Shown here piece by piece: positions 34,241 to 40,439 of a stretch of DNA of 40,439 bases. The stretch is from NCBI GenBank assembly GCA_003222275.1, contig QHVJ01000173.1:1-40439 (forward strand). Reading direction: 5' to 3'. Each line of letters opens with the position of its first letter. Position 1 is the stretch's first letter. Source of the stretch: Acidobacteriota bacterium. Lineage in GTDB: Bacteria > Acidobacteriota > Vicinamibacteria > Fen-336. The notes under the pieces are model-generated. The model saw nothing but the letters and a program-made list of their open reading frames with translations, ran no database searches and had not been told where the DNA came from. The translations under genes and the position numbers were made by a program.

Positions 34241-36100
34241 ATGGGCGAGACGAAGGCCCAGGCCTCGGGTGTGAAGCCGTTCCTGGAGCGGCTGCGTGAC
34301 GGCGTCGTCGTCTGCGATGGCGCCATGGGGACGATGCTCTACTCGCGCGGCGTGTTCGTGAACCGCTGCTTCGACGAGCTGAACCTGTCCAACCCCGGGC
34401 TCGTCCAGGGCATCCACCAGGAATACGTGGAGTCGGGAGCCGACGTCGTCGAGACCAACACGTTCGGGGCGCATCGCTTCAAGCTCGGCCCCCACGGCTT
34501 CGAGGGCCAGGTGGTGAAGATCAACCGCGAGGGAGCGCGCATCGCCCGCGCGGCCGCCCAGGGCCAGGCGCTCGTCGCCGGCTCCATCGGCCCGCTCGGC
34601 AAGCCGCTCGAGCCCTTCGGCAACATCGCCTTCGACGACGCGGTCGCCGCCTACCGCGAGCAGGCGCAGGGGCTCGTCGAGGGAGGCGTGGACCTTTTCC
34701 TGCTCGAGACGATGCCCTCGCTCGACCAGGCCCGCGCCGCGGTGACGGCGGTCCAGACGCTGTCCGAGCTCCCGATCGTCGTGTCCCTGACCTTCAACGA
34801 GGAGGGCACCACCGCCTACGGCGAGAAGCCGGAGGACGTCGTGCGCACGGCGGAAGAGTGGGACGTGGCGGTGGTAGGGGCCAACTGCAGCCAGGGCCCG
34901 CAGCAGATGCTGGAGACGGTGAAGCGGATGGCCGCCGCCGCGTCGCGCGTCAAGCTGTCCGCGATGCCGAACGCGGGCGCCCCCGCCCTCATCGACGGGC
35001 GCTACGTCTACCTCTGCACGCCCGAGTACATGGCGTCGTACGCGCGGCGCTTCATCGCCGCCGGGGTGAGCGTGGTGGGCGGCTGCTGCGGGACGACGCC
35101 GCCCCACATCCGGAATCTCGTCCGCTCGGTGCGGATGGGGCAGCCGGCGCGCGAGGTGGTGACGCTGGAGGCTCCGGCCCGGGCCAAGGAGGCGCCGGCG
35201 CCGATCCCGCGCGACGACAAGAGCCCGCTCGCGCGCAAGCTGGGGAAGCAGTTCGTGGTGTCGGTGGAGCTGGATCCGCCCAAGGGCGCCGACCCGGGCC
35301 GCATCATCGACCGCGCCCAGTACTGCAAGGAGAACGAGATCGACGCCATCAACGTGGCCGACGGCCCGCGGGCCTCGGCCCGGATGAGCGCGCAGTCGCT
35401 CTGCGTGCTGCTGCAGAACAAGGTCGGGATCGACACCATCCTTCACTACACCTGCCGAGACCGGAACCTGCTCGGAATCCAGTCCGATCTTCTCGGCGCG
35501 TACGCGCTGGGACTGCGGAACATCCTGGCCATCACCGGGGACCCGCCGAAGCTCGGCGACTACCCGGACGCGACCGCGGTCTACGACGTGGATTCGATCG
35601 GTCTCATCCGGATCATGGACCACCTCAATCACGGCTGCGATCTCGCCGGCAACCTCATCGGGCCCGCGCTCGGCATCCACATCGGCTGCGGCGCCGACCC
35701 GAGCAAGCCGGACTGGGACAAGGAGATTCGGCGGCTCGAAGAGAAGGTGAAGGCGGGCGCCGAGTACGTCATGACCCAGCCCGTCTACGACCCGGCCACG
35801 GTGGAGCGGTTCCTTTCGGCGGTCCGGCACCTCCAGGTGCCGATCATGATCGGAATTCTTCCCCTCTACTCCCACCGCAACGCCGAGTTCCTCCACAACG
35901 AGGTACCGGGGATGAGGATTCCCGACGACATCCGCGAGCGCATGCACAAGGCCGGCTCGGGGGAGAAGGCGCAGCTCGAAGGGGTGGCGATCGCGCAGGA
36001 AGCGCTGCTCGCGGCGCGCGAGCTCGCCCAGGGCACCTATATCATGCCGCCGTTCAACAAGGTGGAGCTGGCCGTCCGCGTCATCGAGCCGCTGGGCTAG
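34241..36100 (+). CDS. yitJ: Bifunctional homocysteine S-methyltransferase / methylenetetrahydrofolate reductase
   Basis: The 619-residue protein joins two enzymes of the folate-methionine cycle, as in Bacillus YitJ. Residues about 11-300 form a homocysteine S-methyltransferase barrel with FLERLRDGVVVCDGAMGTML, ADVVETNTFGAHRFKLG, Cys216 (GANCSQGPQQM) and the zinc Cys pair 282-283 (VVGGCCGTTPPHIRNL). Residues about 330-619 form the MTHFR-like barrel (VVSVELDPPKGADPGRII, LLGIQSDLLGAYALGLRNIL, VMTQPVYDPATVERFL). It would make methyl-THF and methylate homocysteine to methionine. ATG 34202 would add 13 residues, but the -10 box lies inside that stretch, so 34241 is chosen. No Shine-Dalgarno is visible. 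It diverges from the M28 peptidase gene. Confidence 0.92.
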   Translation: MGETKAQASGVKPFLERLRDGVVVCDGAMGTMLYSRGVFVNRCFDELNLSNPGLVQGIHQEYVESGADVVETNTFGAHRFKLGPHGFEGQVVKINREGARIARAAAQGQALVAGSIGPLGKPLEPFGNIAFDDAVAAYREQAQGLVEGGVDLFLLETMPSLDQARAAVTAVQTLSELPIVVSLTFNEEGTTAYGEKPEDVVRTAEEWDVAVVGANCSQGPQQMLETVKRMAAAASRVKLSAMPNAGAPALIDGRYVYLCTPEYMASYARRFIAAGVSVVGGCCGTTPPHIRNLVRSVRMGQPAREVVTLEAPARAKEAPAPIPRDDKSPLARKLGKQFVVSVELDPPKGADPGRIIDRAQYCKENEIDAINVADGPRASARMSAQSLCVLLQNKVGIDTILHYTCRDRNLLGIQSDLLGAYALGLRNILAITGDPPKLGDYPDATAVYDVDSIGLIRIMDHLNHGCDLAGNLIGPALGIHIGCGADPSKPDWDKEIRRLEEKVKAGAEYVMTQPVYDPATVERFLSAVRHLQVPIMIGILPLYSHRNAEFLHNEVPGMRIPDDIRERMHKAGSGEKAQLEGVAIAQEALLAARELAQGTYIMPPFNKVELAVRVIEPLG

Positions 36101-36129
36101 TATTCGCGCTTACTGACATTTATCCACTG

Positions 36130-36149
36130 AACTCGTCCCGGGACGAGTT
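36130..36149. promoter_or_regulatory. Perfect 20-nt palindrome (possible operator or terminator)
   Basis: AACTCGTCCC (36130-36139) is followed directly by its reverse complement GGGACGAGTT with no loop. It is 29 nt after the methyltransferase/MTHFR stop and about 64 nt before the -10 box of the VWFA gene. No T-tract follows, so a dimeric-regulator site is at least as likely as a terminator. Nothing else stands out in 36101-36224 except the promoter at 36213-36218. Confidence 0.5.
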
Positions 36150-36212
36150 GGTTGCCGAGTTATCCTCCGGCCACTCTTCCTCCCCGCCGCCGGCCCGGCG
36201 GACGGACGGGAG

Positions 36213-36218
36213 TAAAAT
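36213..36218 (+). promoter_or_regulatory. Candidate -10 box for leaderless VWFA gene
   Basis: TAAAAT lies 6 nt before GTG 36225, in a GC-rich gap with no Shine-Dalgarno. Transcription would start at or next to the GTG. Confidence 0.45.
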
Positions 36219-36224
36219 GAACCG

Positions 36225-37157
36225 GTGAAGTCCCCCGGGGTCCCCTGGTTCCTGCTCGCCGCGGCGGCGCTAGCCGCGCCCGCGCTTGCCCAGGAAAAAT
36301 CCGAGCCGCCGGTCTTCTCCGCCGGCACCGACATCGTCAACGTCACCCTGACCGTGCGGGACGGGCAGGGTCACCTGATCTCCGACCTCACGCGCGAAGA
36401 CTTCGCGGTCCAGGAAGACGGCCGGCTGCAGGCGGTGCAGGTGTTCGCCCGGGCCGTGCAACCCGGCCACGACGAGACGCTCGCCCTCAACCTCGGACTC
36501 CTCCTCGACACCAGCGAGAGCATGCTCAAGATGCTGAAGCTCTCGCAGCAGGCGGCCGTGCGCTTCCTGCAGTCCATTCCGCGGGCGCGCGACCTGATCA
36601 CGATCTTCTTCGACGAGGACATCCGGCTCTCGCGCTACGACAGCGAGAACCAGCAGGGGCTGATCGAGCGCATCGAGACGATCAAGGGCGGAGGCTGGAC
36701 CGCGCTCTACGACGCGATCGCCGTCTACCTCGCCCGGGTGCAGGACTCGAGCGGGCGAAAAGTCCTGGTGCTGTTCACCGACGGCGAGGATTCCCGGAGC
36801 GCCGTCAGCCTCGGCGACCTGCTCCAGACCATCCGCTCCAGCGCCGTCACCATCTACCCGATCGGCTTCATGGGCGGCTTTCCCACCGGCAGCGCGCGGC
36901 TGCTGCAGTCGCGGGCGTTCCTCCAGCAGATCGCGGAGACCACCGGCGGCCAGCTCTTCACCCCGAACACCTCGAAGGACCTCGGGCTCATCTACCAGAA
37001 GATCCTGGACGAGCTGTCCGCGCAATACGTGATCGGGTTCGTCTCCGACAACCAGCGCCGCGACGGCAAGTTCCGCAAGCTGAAGGTGGACGTGCGCCGC
37101 GACGGGTTGAAGGTGCGGCACCGCCTGGGGTATTTCGCGCCCGGCGGGAGCCGCTGA
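36225..37157 (+). CDS. VWFA-domain protein of the acidobacterial type (exported)
   Basis: The 310-residue product starts with a signal peptide (WFLLAAAALAAPALAQ) and is otherwise a VWFA domain preceded by an Ig-like strand region (VNVTLTVRDGQGHLISDL, REDFAVQEDGRLQAVQVF). The metal-ion (MIDAS) motif DTSES is at residues 95-99 and TDGEDS further on is its partner. The C-terminus (ELSAQYVIGFVSDN, KVDVRRDGLKVRHRLGYFAP) matches the pattern of the VWFA-related acidobacterial domain, which is why the host is placed in Acidobacteriota. Function unknown; probably a surface-exposed or periplasmic adhesion domain. GTG 36225 has no Shine-Dalgarno and follows TAAAAT by 6 nt. Confidence 0.85.
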   Translation: MKSPGVPWFLLAAAALAAPALAQEKSEPPVFSAGTDIVNVTLTVRDGQGHLISDLTREDFAVQEDGRLQAVQVFARAVQPGHDETLALNLGLLLDTSESMLKMLKLSQQAAVRFLQSIPRARDLITIFFDEDIRLSRYDSENQQGLIERIETIKGGGWTALYDAIAVYLARVQDSSGRKVLVLFTDGEDSRSAVSLGDLLQTIRSSAVTIYPIGFMGGFPTGSARLLQSRAFLQQIAETTGGQLFTPNTSKDLGLIYQKILDELSAQYVIGFVSDNQRRDGKFRKLKVDVRRDGLKVRHRLGYFAPGGSR

Positions 37158-37163
37158 CCGCCG

Positions 37164-38180
37164 CTATTTCCGCACCAGCCCTTCCAGGCGCCGCTCCAGC
37201 TCGCGAACGCGCTTTTGCAGGTCGGGGAGCCTCGCGAACACGGCAATCGACTTGAGCCAGGCCCGGTTCTCGATGGCGGGCGAGCCCGAGATGACCGCGC
37301 CCGGCGCCACGTCTCCGGGAACCCCCGTCTGCGCGGTGACGATGGCGCCATCGCCGATGCGGATGTGGCCGACCACGCCGACCTGCCCGGCCAGCGTCAC
37401 CCGGTCGCCGACCTTCGTGCTGCCGGCGATGCCCACCTGGCCGGCGAGCACGCTGTCGCGGCCGATGGTGACGGAGTGCCCGATCTGCACGAGGTTGTCG
37501 ATCTTGGTTCCCGGCCCGATACGCGTCTGCCCGAGGCTGGCGCGATCGACCGCGGTCAGGGCGCCGATCTCCACGTCGTCGTCGAGCACCACCGCACCGA
37601 TCTGGGGGATCTTCAGATAGCGCCCCGCGTCGTCCTTGGCGAAGCCGAAGCCGTCCGCCCCGATGACGGCGCCGTTCTGCACGACGACCCGGTGGCCGAG
37701 GTGGCAGTGCTCGCGCACCTGGACCCCGGAGTGGAGCACGCACTCCTCGCCGACGTGGACCTCCGGGTAGAGGACGACGTGGGGATGGATCACGGTCCGG
37801 GCTCCGATCCGTACGCCCATCCCGATCACCGCCAGCGCGCCCACGTGCACGCCTTCTCCCAGCTCGGCGGTCGGGTCTACGACCGCGGTCGGATGAACGC
37901 CGGGGAGAGGACGAGGCTGGGGATGCAGTATCGCCACCGCGCGCGCGAAGGTGAGATACGGATTGGCGGCCAGCAGGCTGGGCAGGGGAGTCTCCAGCTC
38001 GGGGGGGACGATCACCGCGGAGGCGCGGGTGGTGGCGAGGCGGGGAACGTAACGTGGATTGGAAACGAACGTGAGGTCGCCGGGACCGGCGTCGTCGATT
38101 CCGCACACCCGGCTCACATCCACGGCGCCGTCACCCCGGAGCGCACATCCGAGGCGCGAGGACAGCTCGCGGAGGTTCAC
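37164..38180 (-). CDS. lpxD: UDP-3-O-acylglucosamine N-acyltransferase
   Basis: LpxD transfers an acyl chain from acyl-ACP to UDP-3-O-acyl-glucosamine, the third step of lipid A assembly. The 338-residue protein has an N-terminal uridine-binding domain (residues about 1-95, with [18 protein letters not shown]), a left-handed parallel beta-helix of hexapeptide repeats ([33 protein letters not shown]) with His235 as the expected catalytic base, and a C-terminal helical extension ([16 protein letters not shown]). GTG 38180 overlaps the bactofilin stop (GTGA). No other lipid A gene is in the window. Presence of lpxD implies a lipid A-containing outer membrane. Confidence 0.93.
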   Translation of the reverse strand: MNLRELSSRLGCALRGDGAVDVSRVCGIDDAGPGDLTFVSNPRYVPRLATTRASAVIVPPELETPLPSLLAANPYLTFARAVAILHPQPRPLPGVHPTAVVDPTAELGEGVHVGALAVIGMGVRIGARTVIHPHVVLYPEVHVGEECVLHSGVQVREHCHLGHRVVVQNGAVIGADGFGFAKDDAGRYLKIPQIGAVVLDDDVEIGALTAVDRASLGQTRIGPGTKIDNLVQIGHSVTIGRDSVLAGQVGIAGSTKVGDRVTLAGQVGVVGHIRIGDGAIVTAQTGVPGDVAPGAVISGSPAIENRAWLKSIAVFARLPDLQKRVRELERRLEGLVRK

Positions 38181-38560
38181 CCGGCGAGCAATCCCCCCGC
38201 GGGATGAGCGGGCGGGACGGCGACGGCGGCCTGGTGCCGGAGGGCGCTGCCCACGTTGACAGAACCGTTGAGCTGCGCGCCTTCCCGGACGGCGATGGTC
38301 TGGGCCTCGACGTTGCCCTCGATGCGCCCCTTCTCGAGCAGGACCAGGCTGCGCACCTTGAGCTCGCCCTTGAACTCCCCGCCGATCTCGGCCACATCCG
38401 CGACCACGATCGCCTGGACGCGGGATCCATCGCCCGTCTGCAACCGGCCGGTGAGATGAATCTCCCCCTGGAAGCGGCCCAGGATCTGGGCATCCTTGCC
38501 CCGGAGCTTCCCCTCGACGTCCGCCTGGGAATCGATTACCGTGCTCTTCTCAGCGTTCAT
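38177..38560 (-). CDS. Bactofilin (polymer-forming cytoskeletal protein)
   Basis: The 127-residue protein is a bactofilin: a short charged N-terminus and then a beta-helical core of glycine-spaced strands ([60 protein letters not shown]). Bactofilins polymerise into filaments without nucleotide and often place cell-envelope enzymes; here the lpxD neighbour would fit. ATG 38560 has AGGAGA a few nt upstream on the minus strand. The C-terminus is Ala/Pro-rich. Its stop overlaps the lpxD start, so the two genes are co-translated. Confidence 0.9.
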   Translation of the reverse strand: MNAEKSTVIDSQADVEGKLRGKDAQILGRFQGEIHLTGRLQTGDGSRVQAIVVADVAEIGGEFKGELKVRSLVLLEKGRIEGNVEAQTIAVREGAQLNGSVNVGSALRHQAAVAVPPAHPAGGLLAG

Positions 38561-38571
38561 CCTTCTCCTAC

Positions 38572-38640
38572 CTGGGGGGTGCTAGCGGCGCACCCCCCAG
38601 ACCCCCCTCGCTCCGCGCGAATGAATCGCGCTTCGCTCGC
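38572..38640 (-). repeat. Dispersed palindromic repeat, copy 3 (opposite strand)
   Basis: On the minus strand this unit reads GCGAGCGAAGC, GATTCATTC, then GGGGGGTCTGGGGGGTGC and ACCCCCC, the same order as the copies at 10674 and 10760. On the plus strand CTGGGGGGTGC (38572-38582) pairs perfectly with GCACCCCCCAG (38590-38600) with a 7-nt loop. It fills most of the 112-nt gap between the divergent bactofilin and uvrB genes. Confidence 0.75.
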
Positions 38641-38672
38641 CGCTCGTGGCATCATTGTAACCCGGAGGGAAG

Positions 38673-40439
38673 ATGCCCCGAATTCGCGCGGAGGAGGCCC
38701 GGCTGGCCCCCACCCCTGCCGACAGCAGGTTCCAGCTGGTCAGCGATTTCCAGCCCAAGGGCGACCAGCCGACCGCTGTCGGCGAGCTGGAGGCCGGGCT
38801 GCTGCGTGGCGACAAGCACCAGGTCCTGCTGGGGGTCACGGGCAGCGGAAAGACCTTCAGCGTCGCCTCCGTGCTGGCTCGGGTGAACCGCCCGGCCCTC
38901 GTTCTCGCCCACAACAAGACCCTCGCCGCCCAGCTCTACCAGGAGTTCAAGGCGTTCTTTCCCCACAACGCCGTGGAGTATTTCGTCTCGTATTACGACT
39001 ACTACCAGCCCGAGGCCTATGTGCCTCAGTCGGACACCTACATCGACAAGGAAGCGACGATCAACGACGAGATCGACCGGATGCGCCTCAGCGCGACCCG
39101 GAGCCTCTTCGAGCGGCGGGACGTGGTGATCGTGGCCTCGGTGTCGTGTATCTACGGTCTGGGCTCGCCCGAGGCCTACTACGGGATGCTGCTGTTCGTG
39201 CGCCAGGGCGAGACGCTCGACCGGCGCGACATCCTGGCCAAGCTCGTCGAGGCGCGCTACGACCGCAACGACTACGAGCTGAAGCGCGGCACGTTCCGCG
39301 TGCGGGGAGACGTGGTGGAGATCGTTCCCGCCTACGAGGAGACGGGGATCCGCATCGAGCTGTTCGGCGACGAGGTGGAGTCGATCACGTCCTTCGATCC
39401 ATTGACCGGCAAGAGCCTGGCCCGGCTGGCCCAGGTCGCCATCTACCCGTCCAGCCACTACGTGACGCCCCGGCCGCGGCTCGCGGACGCCCTCAAGACG
39501 ATCGAGGCCGAGCTCCTCGAGCGCAAGGCGGAGCTGGAGCGGGAAGGGAAGCTGCTCGAGGCGCAGCGGGTCTACCAGCGAACGATGTTCGACCTGGAGA
39601 TGCTGCGGGAGGTCGGGCACTGCCACGGCATCGAGAATTACTCCCGGCATCTCTCCGGCCGCGCCCCCGGCGAACCGCCGCCGACGCTGCTCGACTACCT
39701 GCCCAAGGATTCGCTCATCATCATCGACGAGAGCCATCAGAGCGTGCCGCAGGTCCGGGGGATGTACCACGGTGACCGCCAGCGCAAGCAGACGCTGGTG
39801 GAGTACGGCTTCCGCCTCCCGTCGGCCCTCGACAACCGGCCGCTCAACTTCGACGAGTTCGAGCAGCGGCTGGGACAGAGCCTGTACGTCTCCGCGACCC
39901 CGGGTCCCTACGAGCTGCAGAAGGCGGGGGGAGTGGTGGTGGAGCAGGTGATCCGGCCCACCGGCCTCATGGACCCGAAGGTGGATGTCCGGCCCGTGAA
40001 GGGCCAGGTGGACGACCTCCTGGCCGAGATCCGCATCCGGGCGGCCCGCGGCGAGCGCGTGCTCGTCACCACGCTCACGAAGCGCATGGCCGAGGACCTG
40101 ACCGAGTACTACCACGACCTCGGCGTGCGGGTGCGCTACCTCCATTCCGACATCGAGACCCTCGAGCGGGTGCGCATCCTGCGCGACCTGCGAAAGGGGG
40201 AGTTCGACGTGCTGGTGGGGATCAACCTGCTGCGCGAGGGGCTCGACCTGCCCGAGGTCTCGCTCGTCGCCATCCTGGATGCGGACAAGGAGGGCTTCCT
40301 GCGCTCGGGGGGATCGCTCATCCAGACGATCGGCCGCGCCGCCCGCCACGTCGAGGGGATGGCGATCCTGTACGCCGACAAAGAGACCGATTCCATGAAG
40401 ACGGCCATCGGCGAGACGAACCGCCGCCGCACGCTGCAA
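38673..40439 (+). CDS. uvrB: Excinuclease ABC subunit B (cut by right edge)
   Basis: UvrB is the DNA-damage-verifying helicase-like subunit of nucleotide excision repair. The visible 589 residues run from ATG 38673 to the window end without a stop; full-length UvrB has about 660-680 residues, so the C-terminal UVR domain is outside. Walker A is GVTGSGKTF (Lys60, Thr61), the DNA-inserting beta-hairpin holds [13 protein letters not shown], and motifs [60 protein letters not shown] and [13 protein letters not shown] are all present. GGAGGGAAG precedes the start. The upstream gap contains repeat copy 3. It diverges from bactofilin-lpxD. Confidence 0.96.
   Translation, partial: MPRIRAEEARLAPTPADSRFQLVSDFQPKGDQPTAVGELEAGLLRGDKHQVLLGVTGSGKTFSVASVLARVNRPALVLAHNKTLAAQLYQEFKAFFPHNAVEYFVSYYDYYQPEAYVPQSDTYIDKEATINDEIDRMRLSATRSLFERRDVVIVASVSCIYGLGSPEAYYGMLLFVRQGETLDRRDILAKLVEARYDRNDYELKRGTFRVRGDVVEIVPAYEETGIRIELFGDEVESITSFDPLTGKSLARLAQVAIYPSSHYVTPRPRLADALKTIEAELLERKAELEREGKLLEAQRVYQRTMFDLEMLREVGHCHGIENYSRHLSGRAPGEPPPTLLDYLPKDSLIIIDESHQSVPQVRGMYHGDRQRKQTLVEYGFRLPSALDNRPLNFDEFEQRLGQSLYVSATPGPYELQKAGGVVVEQVIRPTGLMDPKVDVRPVKGQVDDLLAEIRIRAARGERVLVTTLTKRMAEDLTEYYHDLGVRVRYLHSDIETLERVRILRDLRKGEFDVLVGINLLREGLDLPEVSLVAILDADKEGFLRSGGSLIQTIGRAARHVEGMAILYADKETDSMKTAIGETNRRRTLQ

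Noticed and set aside
38652-40439. Long open minus-strand frame opposite uvrB
   Set aside because: The plus strand encodes an unbroken UvrB with all helicase motifs. The minus frame is low-complexity and has no recognisable domain.

Overview
The window is a gene-dense, strongly GC-rich piece of a bacterial chromosome. It most likely comes from an Acidobacteriota-type organism. The clues are a VWFA-domain protein of the kind typical of acidobacterial genomes (36225-37157), a PilB/GspE-like protein with an N-terminal cysteine cluster (4391-5986), and several secreted peptidases and DUF1080/DUF4440 proteins. LpxD points to a Gram-negative envelope. No tRNA, rRNA, CRISPR array, prophage or transposase was seen. 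The phylum is an inference from gene content; no marker gene was compared.

Layout. 1-4401 (+): the end of trpS, then scpA-scpB (condensin partners), a secreted DUF1080-DUF4440 protein, an rluB-type pseudouridine synthase and cmk. 4391-5986 (-): the PilB/GspE-like protein with a degenerate ATPase site. 6130-10553 (+): gcvT-gcvH-gcvP, the glycine cleavage system except the L-protein. 10554-13472: a repeat-rich leader followed by a soluble lytic transglycosylase. 13544-16484 (+): seven small, tightly packed genes (Tat-like small protein, DUF523/TudS, DinB, CsaA-like, YCII-like, GNAT, SnoaL-like). 16626-21906 (-): a likely five-gene catabolic operon of two GNAT enzymes, a GabT-like aminotransferase, a shortened YtcJ-type amidohydrolase and an aldehyde dehydrogenase. 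21995-23661 (+): DinB, a TPR-like anchored protein and a membrane protein. 23680-26973: rarA, a PH-like membrane protein, a TrmH/SpoU rRNA methyltransferase and greA. 26991-31184 (+): a UvrC-like protein with a degenerate nuclease motif, a patatin-like protein without its nucleophile, a Cys/Met PLP enzyme and a membrane protein. 31240-36100: S10 and M28 peptidases and a fused homocysteine methyltransferase/MTHFR. 36225-40439: the VWFA protein, lpxD, bactofilin and uvrB (cut by the right edge).

How the genes fit together. Glycine cleavage delivers C1 units to tetrahydrofolate, and the MTHFR/homocysteine methyltransferase fusion uses such units for methionine. The Cys/Met PLP enzyme works in neighbouring sulfur chemistry. 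The minus-strand operon looks like a GABA or other omega-amino acid degradation route (transaminate, then oxidise the semialdehyde). Replication and repair genes (rarA, uvrB, uvrC-like, scpAB) are scattered singly.

Most notable signals. (1) TAnnnT hexamers lie 5-13 nt before the start codon of many genes that head transcription units, which suggests widespread leaderless or near-leaderless transcription; at greA one symmetric box appears to serve both strands. (2) Three genes can only begin at CTG if their conserved N-termini are to be kept. (3) There is a dispersed GC-rich palindromic repeat family, two copies in front of slt and one between bactofilin and uvrB. (4) Three enzyme-family proteins lack key catalytic residues (PilB-like, UvrC-like, patatin-like). 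I found no clear new defence system or similar cassette; the PilB-like protein and the minus-strand catabolic operon are the best candidates for new biology.
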